Numbered from the stretch's first letter, positions 16,041-25,912 are shown. The stretch: 64,000 nt of DNA from Enterobacter sp. CC120223-11 (GCF_900215375.1 NZ_OBEF01000011.1:1-64000); one strand, 5' to 3'. The notes: generated by a model from the sequence alone, not told the origin. Program-made: numbers and translations.

Positions 16041-17509
16041 TCCGTCGCCTGAGTCTGAGCCAACGGCTGACGCTGGTGTTCACCGCAATCCTGCTGCTGT
16101 GCGCCATCGCCGCGTGCAGCGTCCAGCTCTACAGCACCAGCCAGTACGGCAGCGCCATGGTACAGCGTCTCTCTGCCGGGCTGGCGCAGCAAATCGTTAA
16201 CAGCGAACCGCTGCTCGATAAGCAGGGCAACGTGAACCGTCCGACGCTCAAAACGCTGTTTGACAGGCTGATGACCCTGAATCCAAGCGTTGAGCTCTAT
16301 CTTGTTTCTCCGGAAGGCGACCTGCTGGCAGATGCCGCCCCGGCGGGGCACGTCAAGCGCCAGAAGATTGATATTGCACCCCTACAGACCTTTCTTGGCG
16401 GTGCTGCGTGGCCAATCTTTGGCGACGACCCGCGCAGCCTGGATAAACGCAAAGTGTTCAGCGTCGCCCCGGTGCGGCTGAACGGGGAGCTGCACTGTTA
16501 TCTGTACATCATTTTGCAGGGCGAAGATTTGAATGCGCTCTCCGACAGCGCCTGGCAGAAAGCGCTGTGGAGCACGGTGCTGTGGTCGTTGCTGCTGGTG
16601 GCGCTGTTTGGCAGCCTCGCGGGGATGATGGTCTGGTACTGGGTGACGCGCCCGGTGAAGCAGCTGACCGCGGACGTACGCGGCCTCGACCAGGACAGCA
16701 TCAGCGCCATCAAACAGCTGGCGCAGCAGACGCCGGAGCAGGAGCCGGCTAATGAAGTCGCCATCCTGCACAACACTTTTATCGAGCTGGCGCGCAAAAT
16801 CGCCAGCCAGTGGGATGAGCTTTCCGACAGCGACCGCCAGCGCCGCGAGTTTATCGCCAACATTTCTCATGATTTACGCACGCCGCTGACGTCATTACTT
16901 GGCTATCTGGAAACGCTTTCGCTGAAGGCCGATACCCTGACGCCGGAGGATAACCGACAGTATCTGGCGATAGCGCTGCGTCAGGGGCACAAAGTTCGCC
17001 ACTTATCGCAGCAGCTGTTTGAACTGGCGAAGCTGGAACACGGCGGCATAAAACCACAGCTGGAGCGGTTTGCCATCGGCGAGCTGATTCAGGACGTGGC
17101 TCAGAAGTTCGACCTGGCGATTGAAACCCGGCAGCTCACGTTGCAGGTGGATATGCCGCGCACTTTGCCGCAGGTGTTTGCCGACGTGTCGATGATTGAG
17201 CGAGTGGTGACCAACCTGCTCGACAACGCCGTGCGCCACACGCCGCAGGGCGGGACGATAAAACTGCGGGTCTGGCAGGAAAATGCGCAATTGCAGGTGG
17301 AGGTGGCCGACAGCGGGCCGGGCGTGGATCACGGGCTGCGCGATCAGCTGTTCCAGCGCCCTTCAGCGCTCAATGCCAAAAGCGCGCGGGAGGACAGAGG
17401 CGGGTTAGGGCTGCTGATTGTGCGTCGCATGCTGGAACTGCACGGCGGGGGAATTCGCCTGATGGATGCGGCGCCCGGCGCCTGTTTCCGGTTTTTTGTA
17501 CCGTTATAA
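16037..17509 (+). CDS. sensor histidine kinase
   Basis: This 490-residue membrane kinase has transmembrane helix 1 at about residues 11-30, a periplasmic domain of about 140 residues, helix 2 at about 179-202 and a HAMP-like linker. The HisKA box FIANISHDLRTPLTSLLGYL carries His278. The ATPase domain shows NLLDNAVRHTPQGG (N box), DSGPGV (G1) and RGGLGLLIVRRM (G2). Cys22 and Cys27 lie within helix 1 and Cys154 in the periplasmic part, which might sense redox state (inference). Start ATG at 16037 overlaps the regulator stop. A terminator follows at once. Confidence 0.93.
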   Translation: MIRRLSLSQRLTLVFTAILLLCAIAACSVQLYSTSQYGSAMVQRLSAGLAQQIVNSEPLLDKQGNVNRPTLKTLFDRLMTLNPSVELYLVSPEGDLLADAAPAGHVKRQKIDIAPLQTFLGGAAWPIFGDDPRSLDKRKVFSVAPVRLNGELHCYLYIILQGEDLNALSDSAWQKALWSTVLWSLLLVALFGSLAGMMVWYWVTRPVKQLTADVRGLDQDSISAIKQLAQQTPEQEPANEVAILHNTFIELARKIASQWDELSDSDRQRREFIANISHDLRTPLTSLLGYLETLSLKADTLTPEDNRQYLAIALRQGHKVRHLSQQLFELAKLEHGGIKPQLERFAIGELIQDVAQKFDLAIETRQLTLQVDMPRTLPQVFADVSMIERVVTNLLDNAVRHTPQGGTIKLRVWQENAQLQVEVADSGPGVDHGLRDQLFQRPSALNAKSAREDRGGLGLLIVRRMLELHGGGIRLMDAAPGACFRFFVPL

Positions 17510-17513
17510 ATGC

Positions 17514-17540
17514 AAAAAGGCACCTTCGGATGCCTTTTTT
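17514..17540. terminator. bidirectional terminator after sensor kinase
   Basis: Arms AAAAAGGCA (17514-17522) and TGCCTTTTT (17531-17539) with loop CCTTCGGA. The A and T tracts allow it to act on both strands, ending the kinase transcript and possibly artJ. Confidence 0.88.
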
Positions 17541-17548
17541 AGTGTTTG

Positions 17549-17583
17549 CACCCTCTCCCTGTGGGAGAGGGTTGGGGTGAGGG
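17549..17583. repeat. REP-like palindrome
   Basis: CACCCTCTCCCTGTGGGAGA followed by GGGTTGGGGTGAGGG has complementary arms (CCCTCTCCC / GGGAGAGGG) plus the GGGTGAGGG tail common in enterobacterial intergenic repeats. With the element at 13405 it brackets the accessory cluster. Confidence 0.7.
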
Positions 17584-17604
17584 CGTCAGACCGCAATGAA
17601 CCCT

Positions 17605-18336
17605 TTACTCAGGGAACCACTGCGTGCTGATTTTCTCGTAGGTGCCGTCCGCTTTAATCGCCTTCAGCGCACCGTTCAGTTTTTCCAGCAGGGCTTTGTT
17701 GTCCGGACGCACTGCGATGCCAAGGCCGGTACCGAAGTACTGCGGATCGGTGACTTTCGGCGTGGCAACACCCAGCTGCGGGTTGGTTTTCAGCCACTCG
17801 TTCACCACGGCGGTATCGCCGAATACGCCGTCGATACGGCCATTTTTCAGGTCGATGATCGCATTCTGGTAGCTGTCGTAGGCGACGGTTTTCACTTCAG
17901 GATGTTTGTCCTGGAGGTACTTCTGGTGCGTGGTGCCGTTCTCCATGCCGATGCGTTTGCCTTTCAGATCGTCAAAGCTTTTGAACGTATCTTTTTTGGC
18001 GATCACCAGCGCTGAGTTGGCGTAGTACGGGTCGGTGAAGGCTACCTGCTTGCTGCGCTCCGGCGTGATGTCCATTCCGGAAATCACCGCATCATATTTT
18101 TTAAACTTCAGCGACGGGATCAGGCTGTCGAACGCGTGGTTGGTGAAGGTGCACTCTGCCTGCATTTGTTTGCATAACGCCTTCGCCAGATCGATATCGA
18201 ACCCGGCAATCTGGTTATTGGCATCAAGGGATTCAAACGGTGGGTAGGTGGCGGAGACGCCAAAGCTGATTTTCTCGGCTGCACTGGCCCCTGCGGCTAC
18301 GGTGGCAAGCAGCGCTGCCAGAATTAATTTTTTCAT
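17605..18336 (-). CDS. artJ: ArtJ, periplasmic L-arginine-binding protein
   Basis: ArtJ is a high-affinity arginine-binding protein for the ArtPQM ABC importer. The 243-residue precursor has signal MKKLILAALLATVAAGASAA and the family motifs YPPFESLDANN, GFDIDLAKALCK and SGMDITPERSKQVAFTDPYY, and ends STQWFPE. ATG at 18336 gives the E. coli length. It is transcribed alone from a promoter region holding two ARG boxes. Confidence 0.96.
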   Translation of the reverse strand: MKKLILAALLATVAAGASAAEKISFGVSATYPPFESLDANNQIAGFDIDLAKALCKQMQAECTFTNHAFDSLIPSLKFKKYDAVISGMDITPERSKQVAFTDPYYANSALVIAKKDTFKSFDDLKGKRIGMENGTTHQKYLQDKHPEVKTVAYDSYQNAIIDLKNGRIDGVFGDTAVVNEWLKTNPQLGVATPKVTDPQYFGTGLGIAVRPDNKALLEKLNGALKAIKADGTYEKISTQWFPE

Positions 18337-18405
18337 AGTAAAGCTCCCGTCGGTCAATCTTGTCAATTGTGCCCTGTCTGAGGCATGAGCGTTACCTTGC
18401 CATTG

Positions 18406-18444
18406 AGTGAATTTATATTCAATAAAAATGATTAAATATTTTAA
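18406..18444. promoter_or_regulatory. ArgR operator (double ARG box) of artJ
   Basis: Box 1 (18406-18423) contains TGAATTTATATTCA, a perfect match to the ARG box core TGAATWWWWATTCA. After the standard 3-bp spacer a weaker box 2 (18427-18444) has TGATTAAATATTTT. It lies about 70 bp before the artJ ATG. ArgR repression of artJ is known in E. coli. Confidence 0.9.
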
Positions 18445-18453
18445 AATGAACAT

Positions 18454-18484
18454 AAAAAAAGCGGATATCAAGAGGGATACCCGC
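18454..18484 (-). terminator. terminator of artPIQM
   Basis: On the minus strand GCGGGTATC and GATATCCGC form a stem with one bulge, followed by seven T residues, 24 bp after the artM stop. It partly abuts the artJ operator. Confidence 0.83.
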
Positions 18485-18507
18485 CATGTTGTTGATTTTT
18501 TATGCTG

Positions 18508-19176
18508 TTAGCTGCGGCGTTCGAAGGCCAGCGCTTTACGCTCGATAAGGCGCATCAGCAGAGTCAGCAGGCCGTTGACGACCAGATACACGATACCCGC
18601 CGCGCCAAACACCATCACGTCATAGGTTCGGCCGTACAACAGCTGGCCGTGGCCCATCACTTCCATCAGGGTGATGGTGTAGGCGAGCGACGTGCTCTTG
18701 AACACCAGCACCACTTCGTTGGAGTAAGAGGAGAGGGCGCGCTTGAAAGCATAAGGCAGCAGGATCGCCAGCGTGTCTTTCTTGCTCATCCCCAGCGCGC
18801 CGCAGGACTGCCACTGACCGTCCGGAATGGCGCGGATCGCGCCATAGAACAGCTGAGTGGTATACGCGGCACTGTTGAGCGACAGGGCAATCAGCGCACA
18901 CAGCCACGGCTCAGAGAGCAGATGCCACAGCGCAGGGTAGTTTTGCAGCTGCGGGAACTGGCCCGGGCCATAGTAAATCAGGAAGATCTGCACCAGCAGA
19001 GGCGTGCCGGTAAACAGCGTGATATAGGCGCGCACGATCCACACCAGCACCGGTGTTTTCAGCGTCAGAATGATGGTGAAAATCAGCGACAGGATCAGCG
19101 CCACCACGATAGACGCCACGGTCAGCGTCAGGCTGGTGTGCAGCCCTTTCAGCAGTTCGGGTAAATACTCAAGCAT
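18508..19176 (-). CDS. artM: ArtM, arginine importer permease
   Basis: This 222-residue inner-membrane permease equals E. coli ArtM in length. It begins [20 protein letters not shown] and has the helices of the HisM/ArtQ permease family, with the ATPase-contact loop around GQWQSCGALGMSKKDTLAIL. It overlaps artQ by 1 bp (19176), so the two are translationally coupled. Last gene of artPIQM. Confidence 0.96.
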   Translation of the reverse strand: MLEYLPELLKGLHTSLTLTVASIVVALILSLIFTIILTLKTPVLVWIVRAYITLFTGTPLLVQIFLIYYGPGQFPQLQNYPALWHLLSEPWLCALIALSLNSAAYTTQLFYGAIRAIPDGQWQSCGALGMSKKDTLAILLPYAFKRALSSYSNEVVLVFKSTSLAYTITLMEVMGHGQLLYGRTYDVMVFGAAGIVYLVVNGLLTLLMRLIERKALAFERRS

Positions 19177-19892
19177 CAGCCTGGTCTCCGTTCAAAGCGA
19201 GTCGCGCGCAGGTCAATGCGTTTGAAGATGTACTGGCTGAGCAGGGTGATCACCAGGTAGATGGCCGCCGCCACGATATACCAGGTGAACGGCTCCTGAG
19301 TGCGGGTGGCGATACTTTTGGTTTGCAGCATCAAATCGTTGACGCTGATAAGCGACACCAGCGCGGTATCCTTCAGCAGTACCAGCCACTGGTTACCCAG
19401 CCCCGGCAGCGCATGACGCCACATCTGTGGCATCACCAGGCGGAAGAAAATCGCCGCTTTGGAAAGCCCCAGCGCCTGGCCGGACTCCCACTGTCCTTGA
19501 GGCACGGCTTTCAACGCGCCGCGCAGGGTTTGCGAGGCATAAGCGGAATAGAGCAGGGAGAGCGCAATCACGCCGCACAGGAACGGGCTGACGTCGAAGT
19601 TCTCAATTTGCATCTGCACCGGGATCTGCGCAACGCCGAGGTTGATCGTGAAGCCGTCAGAGAGCAGAAGCAGCAGCTGTGAAGAGCCAAAATAGATAAA
19701 CAGGACCACCAGAATCTCCGGTAATCCACGCAAAATAGTGACCAGACCGGTGCCAACCCACGCAACCGGACGCCATTTGGCTGACTCCCAGACTGCAAAG
19801 AGCATCGCCAGCACCAGGCCAATCGCCAGCGCACAAACGGCAAGGCCGACGGTCATCCCGGCGGCGCTTGCTAATGGAAACATTTCGTTCAT
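19176..19892 (-). CDS. artQ: ArtQ, arginine importer permease
   Basis: ArtQ is a 238-residue permease paired with ArtM. The start [20 protein letters not shown] at 19892 matches E. coli; a TTG one codon upstream is ignored. Contact-loop [20 protein letters not shown] and the C-terminal helix [16 protein letters not shown] are visible. It begins 6 bp after the artI stop. Confidence 0.96.
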   Translation of the reverse strand: MNEMFPLASAAGMTVGLAVCALAIGLVLAMLFAVWESAKWRPVAWVGTGLVTILRGLPEILVVLFIYFGSSQLLLLLSDGFTINLGVAQIPVQMQIENFDVSPFLCGVIALSLLYSAYASQTLRGALKAVPQGQWESGQALGLSKAAIFFRLVMPQMWRHALPGLGNQWLVLLKDTALVSLISVNDLMLQTKSIATRTQEPFTWYIVAAAIYLVITLLSQYIFKRIDLRATRFERRPG

Positions 19893-19898
19893 CAAGTC

Positions 19899-20630
19899 TT
19901 ACTTCTGGAACCATTTGCTGTAGATGGTCTGGTAAGTGCCGTCTTTCTTCACTTGATCCAGCGCCGTGTTCAGCTTCTGCTGCAGCTCGGTGTTGCCCTG
20001 GCGGACCGCAATGCCGAGGCCGGTGCCGAAGTAGTCTTTATCCGTCACTTTATCGCCGATAGCGGCCAGTTTCGGATCGGCTTTCAGCCACTCGGTTACG
20101 ACGGCTGTGTCACCGAAGACGGCATCAATACGGCCATTCTGCATATCCAGTTTGGCGTTCATATAGCTGTCGTAAGGCACAACGGTGATTTCCGGATGCT
20201 TGTCGGTGATGAATTTCTGATGGGTGGAGCCGTTCTGCATACCCACTTTTTTGCCTTTCAGCGCGGCGATATCGGCAATTTTGCCTTTCTGGCCGACGAA
20301 CAGCGCGGAATTTTCATAGTAAGGCTGGGTGAACAGCACCTGCTTTTCACGCTCAGGGGTGATGTCCATACCGGAAATCACCGCGTCGAAACGGCGGAAC
20401 TTCAGGCTTGGGATCAGGCTGTCGAAGGCCTGATTGGTGAAGGTACAGGTGGCGTCGATCTGCTTACACAGGGCGTTCGCCAGATCCACGTCGAAGCCGA
20501 CAATCTTGTTGCTGGCGTCCATGGATTCAAACGGAGGATAAGAGGCTTCCATCGCAAAACGAATAGTCTGGGCAGCGCTGGCTGAGAGGCTGACGCTGGC
20601 AAGCAGCGCGGCAATCACGATTTTTTTCAT
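19899..20630 (-). CDS. artI: ArtI, periplasmic binding protein of the Art system
   Basis: The 243-residue precursor is homologous to E. coli ArtI and to ArtJ in this window. Signal MKKIVIAALLASVSLSASAA precedes QTIRFAMEASYPPFESMDAS; SGMDITPEREKQVLFTQPYY and YFGTGLGIAVRQGN are conserved. I chose ATG at 20630 rather than 20636 because GGGAA then has normal spacing. Its ligand is less certain than that of ArtJ. Confidence 0.95.
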   Translation of the reverse strand: MKKIVIAALLASVSLSASAAQTIRFAMEASYPPFESMDASNKIVGFDVDLANALCKQIDATCTFTNQAFDSLIPSLKFRRFDAVISGMDITPEREKQVLFTQPYYENSALFVGQKGKIADIAALKGKKVGMQNGSTHQKFITDKHPEITVVPYDSYMNAKLDMQNGRIDAVFGDTAVVTEWLKADPKLAAIGDKVTDKDYFGTGLGIAVRQGNTELQQKLNTALDQVKKDGTYQTIYSKWFQK

Positions 20631-20649
20631 TGTCATTATTCCCAAAACA

Positions 20650-21378
20650 TCAGTGTGAAAGATAATTTTTAAACGCTTCGGTCTGCGGCGCGGCAAAGCA
20701 GCCCGCATCCCCTTGTTCGACGATGTGACCGTTTTCCATATACACCACGCGGCTGGCGGTTTTACGCGCCACTTCGACTTCGTGGGTGACGATCACCTGG
20801 GTAATCTGGGTTTGTGCCAGCTCGCGAATGATGCTGACTATCTGGGCGGTGATTTCCGGATCCAGTGCGGCGGTTGGCTCATCAAACAGCAGAACCTGCG
20901 GCTCCATCATCAGCGCACGGGCAATGGCCACGCGCTGCTGCTGGCCGCCGGAAAGATGCAGCGGATAGCGATCGCTGTAAGGCTTCAGGCGCAGGCGCTC
21001 CAGCAGCTTTTCAGCACGCGCTAAGGCCTGCTCTTTGGTTAAACCGAGCACGCGGCAGGGCGCTTCAATCAGGTTTTGCAGCACGGTCAGGTGCGGCCAC
21101 AGGTTGTACTGCTGGAAGACCATTCCGACGTTCTGACGCAAATCACGAATCGCTTTATCAGAAGGGGCCTTGCTGAAATTGAACTGATTTCCCGCAATGG
21201 AGAGCGTACCAGAGCGCGGCATCTCCAGCAGGTTAAGGACGCGCAACAGCGAACTTTTTCCCGCGCCGCTAGGGCCAAGCAGCACCAGCGTTTCACCCTG
21301 CGGGCAGTCCAGGGTTATGTCGAACAGCGCCTGATGCGCGCCGTAAAAGCAGTTAATGCCTTCTAGTTTTATACTCAT
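20650..21378 (-). CDS. artP: ArtP, ATPase of the arginine importer
   Basis: This 242-residue ABC ATPase has Walker [11 protein letters not shown]-loop [13 protein letters not shown], signature [15 protein letters not shown] and Walker [14 protein letters not shown]. The start [20 protein letters not shown] matches E. coli; a longer in-frame extension to 21444 reaches the ArgR operator and has no homology. First gene of artPIQM. Confidence 0.97.
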   Translation of the reverse strand: MSIKLEGINCFYGAHQALFDITLDCPQGETLVLLGPSGAGKSSLLRVLNLLEMPRSGTLSIAGNQFNFSKAPSDKAIRDLRQNVGMVFQQYNLWPHLTVLQNLIEAPCRVLGLTKEQALARAEKLLERLRLKPYSDRYPLHLSGGQQQRVAIARALMMEPQVLLFDEPTAALDPEITAQIVSIIRELAQTQITQVIVTHEVEVARKTASRVVYMENGHIVEQGDAGCFAAPQTEAFKNYLSH

Positions 21379-21427
21379 CCGGGAAATCTGACACCGATAG
21401 CTATTGAGGCCGCAAATAGTAACGTTC

Positions 21428-21466
21428 ACAGAATAGTTATGCAATATTTATGCGTTAAAACTTAAC
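21428..21466. promoter_or_regulatory. ArgR operator (double ARG box) upstream of artP
   Basis: Two imperfect 18-bp ARG boxes with the usual 3-bp spacer: 21428-21445 contains AGAATAGTTATGCA (11 of 14 core positions) and 21449-21466 contains TGCGTTAAAACTTA (10 of 14). They lie about 50 bp before artP. Weaker boxes than at artJ would fit weaker arginine repression. Confidence 0.58.
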
Positions 21467-21586
21467 TATAAACCGTGTTGACACTTAAAGTTAGCACAAA
21501 ATAGCGAAGGCGCAGGACCGGAGGAATAAATGTTGGCATTCCTCACAGAATGCCAGACATTTACCCTGAGTTATTAGGCGGGAATT

Positions 21587-22099
21587 TTACTTAGAGAGCG
21601 TCTGGCGCAGCGTGCCAGCCGGAGCGTGAACGCTGCCGCCGAGGTAGCGGACATCATCGACGGCCCAGCACTGTCCTTCACGAATCATCAGCACTTCATC
21701 CTGCCAGCTCTGAGAACCCTGCTTCAATTCAACGCGCAGCGGAATGTTGCGTGCATCGGTATTCGGGATGGTGGAGGCACTGGCGACGCTGGCGCTGTCC
21801 GGCGGGGTGGTGCGGCTGGAGAACGGATCCTGCTCAAGCAGTGCACGTTTATTCGGATCGCTGTTCGCATCGTTAAGCACTTTCGCCAGATCGTCGCTCA
21901 GGTAAGGACGCAGGCCGGCCAAATCGTTATTGCGGTGCTGAATGCGGTAGTCGTAAAACTTCTGGGCCACGGCGTCCGGGCCACCTTCCACGCAAGGGCC
22001 GGAGCGGGTACCGATATCCTTAAAGGCTGGCGTGACGGTGGTGCAGGCGCTGAGCAGAAGGGCACAAGGGACAAGCAGAGCAGCGGCAGAGTAGCGCAT
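21587..22099 (-). CDS. ybjP: YbjP, lipoprotein
   Basis: This 170-residue predicted lipoprotein is homologous to E. coli YbjP (171), of unknown function. Signal MRYSAAALLVPCALLLSACT ends in lipobox LSAC (Cys19). Conserved blocks are GTRSGPCVEGGPDAVAQKFY, DPFSSRTTPPDSASVASAST and CWAVDDVRYLGGSVHA. ATG at 22099 is the homologous start; upstream in-frame codons are not conserved. An imperfect inverted repeat at 21532-21563 lies beyond its stop. Confidence 0.92.
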   Translation of the reverse strand: MRYSAAALLVPCALLLSACTTVTPAFKDIGTRSGPCVEGGPDAVAQKFYDYRIQHRNNDLAGLRPYLSDDLAKVLNDANSDPNKRALLEQDPFSSRTTPPDSASVASASTIPNTDARNIPLRVELKQGSQSWQDEVLMIREGQCWAVDDVRYLGGSVHAPAGTLRQTLSK

Positions 22100-22209
22100 A
22101 GTGGATTTCCTTATAGACTGACTACGGTATTTAGATGTTTTCAAGCATAGCGTATCGGTACGATAATGCGTTTGATTAACCGAGCTAAGGCATTGAAGAA
22201 GGAGGCCGA

Positions 22210-22533
22210 ATGCAATTCTCAACCACACCGACCCTGGAAGGGCAAACCATTGTGGAATACTGCGGCGTCGTGACCGGCGAAGCGATTCTGGGGGCGAACA
22301 TCTTCCGTGATTTTTTCGCCGGGATCCGCGATATCGTTGGCGGGCGCTCAGGCGCGTATGAGAAAGAGCTGCGCAAGGCGCGCGAAATCGCTTTTCAGGA
22401 GCTGGGCGAACAGGCAAAAGCGCTGGGCGCGGACGCGGTGGTCGGCATTGATATTGATTACGAAACCGTCGGCAAGGACAGCAGCATGCTGATGGTCAGC
22501 GTCAGCGGAACGGCGGTGAAAGTACGGCGATGA
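22210..22533 (+). CDS. ybjQ: YbjQ, heavy-metal-binding-domain (UPF0145) protein
   Basis: The 107-residue protein has the length of E. coli YbjQ, a small multimer-forming family sometimes called putative heavy-metal binding; function unproven. Typical motifs: [36 protein letters not shown] and [25 protein letters not shown] precedes ATG. It overlaps amiD by 4 bp, implying co-translation. Confidence 0.93.
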   Translation: MQFSTTPTLEGQTIVEYCGVVTGEAILGANIFRDFFAGIRDIVGGRSGAYEKELRKAREIAFQELGEQAKALGADAVVGIDIDYETVGKDSSMLMVSVSGTAVKVRR

Positions 22534-23372
22534 AACGTTATTTACTCATGGCGCTGGTGCTGTTGCTCGCAGGCTGCTCCAGTGAAAGGGAACTCAGCCG
22601 CCAGGGTGTGATCAGCAAACCTGGCTATCTGCTCGACACCAACCATCCGGCACCGAATGCGTACCCGCGAATCAAAGAGCTGGTTATCCACTACACCGCC
22701 GGAGATTTTGATAACTCGCTGGCAACGCTGACGGGGAGAAACGTCAGCACGCATTACCTGATTGCGGAAAATACGCCGCTTCGCAACGGCAAGCCGCTCA
22801 TCTGGCAGCTGGTGCCGGAGCAGGATCTGGCCTGGCATGCAGGTATCAGCTTCTGGCGCGGCGCCACGCGTATCAACGATACCTCAATTGGCATCGAGCT
22901 GGAAAACCCGGGCTGGCAGAAAACGGCAGGAGGAAAAGCCTACGCGCCTTTTACGCAGTCGCAAATCGATGCCCTGATCCCGTTGGCGAAGGACATTATC
23001 GCCCGATACAACATTGAGCCGCAGAACGTGCTGGCCCACGCGGATGTTGCCCCGCAGCGTAAAGACGATCCGGGCCCTGAATTTCCCTGGCGGGAGCTGG
23101 CGCAGCAGGGAATTGGCGCATGGCCGGATGCAAATCGGGTAGGATTTTACCTGAACGGGCGCGCGCCTTCGCAGCCGGTTGCAATGGCTTCGGTGCTGGA
23201 TTTACTGTCGCGCTATGGCTACGAAGTGACGCCGGGCATGACCTGGCAGCAGCAAAAACGGGTCGTCTCCGCGTTTCAGATGCATTTCCGTCCGTCGCGC
23301 TATGACGGCACGGCGGATGCAGAAACCCAGGCTATCGCAGAAGCGCTGCTGGAGAAATACGGGCAGGGCTAG
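22530..23372 (+). CDS. amiD: AmiD, N-acetylmuramoyl-L-alanine amidase lipoprotein
   Basis: AmiD is an outer-membrane lipoprotein that cleaves the amide bond between MurNAc and L-Ala, including anhydro-muropeptides. The 280 residues start [18 protein letters not shown], with lipid-attachment Cys16. The zinc amidase_2 domain follows: [11 protein letters not shown] (first His ligand), [25 protein letters not shown] and [14 protein letters not shown]-terminal peptidoglycan-binding domain spans about residues 210-280. It converges on ybjS with a 4-bp tail overlap. Confidence 0.95.
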   Translation: MKRYLLMALVLLLAGCSSERELSRQGVISKPGYLLDTNHPAPNAYPRIKELVIHYTAGDFDNSLATLTGRNVSTHYLIAENTPLRNGKPLIWQLVPEQDLAWHAGISFWRGATRINDTSIGIELENPGWQKTAGGKAYAPFTQSQIDALIPLAKDIIARYNIEPQNVLAHADVAPQRKDDPGPEFPWRELAQQGIGAWPDANRVGFYLNGRAPSQPVAMASVLDLLSRYGYEVTPGMTWQQQKRVVSAFQMHFRPSRYDGTADAETQAIAEALLEKYGQG

Positions 23373-24382
23373 CGCGGCAGCTTGCCGTGGTCTTTCAGCC
23401 AATGTGCGGTTTGCACGATACCTTCATCTAACGTGACGATCGGTTTGTAGCCCAGTTCCTGCTCGGCGCGGCTGATGTCGAGAGTGAAATCAAAGTTCAG
23501 CTTCGACACGCCGTAGTGGGTGAAGGAGGGCTCTTTGGCCGCTTTATTGCCAAAGCGCTCCATGCTGCGGGCGACCATGTCCAGCATCGGATAAGGCACT
23601 GAGCGAATCCGGCAGTGAATGTCCAGCTCGTCGATAAGCTTCTGCACGATGCTTTTCAGGCTGCGCGGCTCGCCGTTGGTGATGTTGTAGACGCGGCCTG
23701 ATGGCAGGGAATCACACACCGGCTGGCTGGCCAGCCACATCGCGTGAACAGCGTTTTCGTAATAGGTCATATCGACCTGCGCCGCACCGCCGCGCGGCAG
23801 CAGCACGCTGCCATAGTGGTGCATCATCTGCGCCAGGCGCGGAATAAACACTTTGTCGTGCGGGCCGAACAAACTTTGCGGGCGCAGCACGGTGAAGCGG
23901 GTGTTCGGGTTAGCCTGCGCCAGCAGATTGATCACCTCTTCCCCCGCCGCTTTACTGCGGGCAAATTCGTTGGCGAAGCGCTGCGGACGGTACTCTTCTT
24001 TGATGTCACGGTGATGGTGATAGTCAAAATAGAGCGAGGGTGAAGAGATGTGCACGAAGTTGCGCACGCCCCAGGCCACGGCCCATTCGCCAAGGCGGCG
24101 GGTGGCGCGCACATTCGCTAAGTCGAACGCTTCCTGCGTGCCCCACGGTGAGGTAAAGCTGGAGCAGTGCCACAGGGTATCGACGCCTGCGAGCATCACT
24201 TTCGCCTGGGAAGATACCAGCTCGGTCAGATCTGCATGGACGAACTCCGCGCCCATTTTTTCCAGCAGGCGACCCATCGCTTCGTTGCGACCGGTTGCTC
24301 TGACGCTGATGCCTTTACGGCGCAGATATTCCACCGCGTTGCGGCCTAAGCCGCTGGTGGCCCCGGTGACCAGTACCTTCAT
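23369..24382 (-). CDS. ybjS: YbjS, NAD(P)-dependent epimerase/dehydratase family protein
   Basis: This 337-residue short-chain dehydrogenase-type protein is homologous to E. coli YbjS. The N-terminal dinucleotide motif is [16 protein letters not shown], and a catalytic-like [14 protein letters not shown] with [10 protein letters not shown] follows. Substrate unknown. It is downstream of ybjT on the same strand (87-bp gap) and may be co-transcribed with it and ltaE. Confidence 0.92.
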   Translation of the reverse strand: MKVLVTGATSGLGRNAVEYLRRKGISVRATGRNEAMGRLLEKMGAEFVHADLTELVSSQAKVMLAGVDTLWHCSSFTSPWGTQEAFDLANVRATRRLGEWAVAWGVRNFVHISSPSLYFDYHHHRDIKEEYRPQRFANEFARSKAAGEEVINLLAQANPNTRFTVLRPQSLFGPHDKVFIPRLAQMMHHYGSVLLPRGGAAQVDMTYYENAVHAMWLASQPVCDSLPSGRVYNITNGEPRSLKSIVQKLIDELDIHCRIRSVPYPMLDMVARSMERFGNKAAKEPSFTHYGVSKLNFDFTLDISRAEQELGYKPIVTLDEGIVQTAHWLKDHGKLPR

Positions 24383-24469
24383 ATCAATCCACTGTGTCTG
24401 AAAAGAATTTCGTGCGCATTTTTCCGTGAATTACGCTGACTTGCAATGAGAAACTGCGAACAATAATTC

Positions 24470-25912
24470 TCATTTTGACGATTTGTGCGTGATTTCTTCG
24501 GCAAGCTTCGCCATGCGCTTTGCCATGCCCCGAAAAATGAACAAATGCGCCGGGATCATCAGCAGCCAATAGAACAAGCCTGGCATACCGTGGGGATGCC
24601 ACCAGGCACGAACGTCGATTTCACGGTGATCGCCTTTGTCTTTCAGGCTGAAGGTGAGTCGTCCGAGGCCTGGTGCCTTCATGCCAAACAGAAACGAGAG
24701 CTGCTTTTGTGGCTCGACGATGATCACTTTCCAGCTGTCCACGGCATCGCCCGTTTCCAGCATGGCCCGCGCCGGGCGGCCTTTGGCAAGCTTGTGGCCA
24801 ATCAGCCTGTCCATAAACGCGCGAATATCCCACAGAATATTGCCGAAGAAATAGCGCTCTTTGCCGCCGAGCTGATTCGCGACCTGCCACAGCGCCTCCA
24901 GGCTTGCGGAAGTGTCGACGGTACAGCCCGCCTGCTTCGGAAAATACCCATATTCGGGGCGCCAGCGGGCAAAGGCCTGGGCGTCATAGCCCCAGTCGCT
25001 CGAGTTCATCAGCTGCTCTTCTTCTTTCAACGTGCGCCTTACCGCTTCGTCGAAAGAGATCAAATCCTGCGGGATCAGTTCCCGCAGCTCGCGATCGTCC
25101 GCTAACAGATCGTGCTTTAAGCCCTGGATCAGCGCCTTGGCGGTTGTTGGCGGGACAGAAGTAATGACGTTCAGGAACCACACCGAAATCCAGCTGGTGG
25201 GGAAGGGAATGGGGATCAGCGGCCGGTGGCGACCGCTAATGCGCATAAAGTGTTCGAACTGCTCCTGATAGCTGAGCACCTCAGGCCCGGCGGCTTCCAG
25301 CACTCGGTGCTGAGCGGCCGGGTGATTCAGCAGTTCGGTGAGATAAACGAGCAAGTTTTCCAGCGCGATGGGCGTGGTACGGGAGCGTACCCAGCGTGGC
25401 GGCGTCAGGACCGGCAGGTTGTAAACCATATCGCGCATCACTTCGAACGCCGCCGAACCTGCACCAACGATGATCCCTGCCCGCAGTTCGGTGACCGGAA
25501 TACCCGCCTCACGCAGCAGATCGCCGGTTATCTGGCGGGCGCGCAGGTGATCGGACTGTTCATGCTCAGGAGCCTGAAGCGAACTCAGAAATATGACCTG
25601 CTTCACCGGCTGCTGGCGCAGGGCATCGCGCACGTTGAGCGCGACCTGGCGTTCATGAGCGACAAAATTGCCGCCTTCACCCATGCCGTGAACCAGGAAA
25701 TAGACCGTGTCCACGCCTTCGAGCAGCGCGGGCAGCTCTTTGGGCCAGTTCAGATCCACGTGATGACAGCTGACGCCGGGCAGCGCCAGTTTTTGCAGAC
25801 GATCCGTGTTACGTGCCGCCGCCCGCACGGTCAGACCGCGCGCGCTCAGTTCGGTGACCAGGTGCTGGCCGATATAGCCGCTGGCGCCGAGCACCAGAAT
25901 AGTTTGCGGCAC
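24470..25912 (-). CDS. ybjT: YbjT, NAD(P)-binding domain plus DUF2867 protein
   Basis: The product has 480 residues (E. coli YbjT 476). The N-terminal half is an NmrA/SDR-like Rossmann domain ([19 protein letters not shown], then [11 protein letters not shown]), and the C-terminal about 180 residues resemble DUF2867 ([20 protein letters not shown] onward) with a hydrophobic segment [17 protein letters not shown] near the end, so it may be membrane-associated. Biochemical role unknown. It follows ltaE by 10 bp. Confidence 0.92.
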   Translation of the reverse strand: MPQTILVLGASGYIGQHLVTELSARGLTVRAAARNTDRLQKLALPGVSCHHVDLNWPKELPALLEGVDTVYFLVHGMGEGGNFVAHERQVALNVRDALRQQPVKQVIFLSSLQAPEHEQSDHLRARQITGDLLREAGIPVTELRAGIIVGAGSAAFEVMRDMVYNLPVLTPPRWVRSRTTPIALENLLVYLTELLNHPAAQHRVLEAAGPEVLSYQEQFEHFMRISGRHRPLIPIPFPTSWISVWFLNVITSVPPTTAKALIQGLKHDLLADDRELRELIPQDLISFDEAVRRTLKEEEQLMNSSDWGYDAQAFARWRPEYGYFPKQAGCTVDTSASLEALWQVANQLGGKERYFFGNILWDIRAFMDRLIGHKLAKGRPARAMLETGDAVDSWKVIIVEPQKQLSFLFGMKAPGLGRLTFSLKDKGDHREIDVRAWWHPHGMPGLFYWLLMIPAHLFIFRGMAKRMAKLAEEITHKSSK

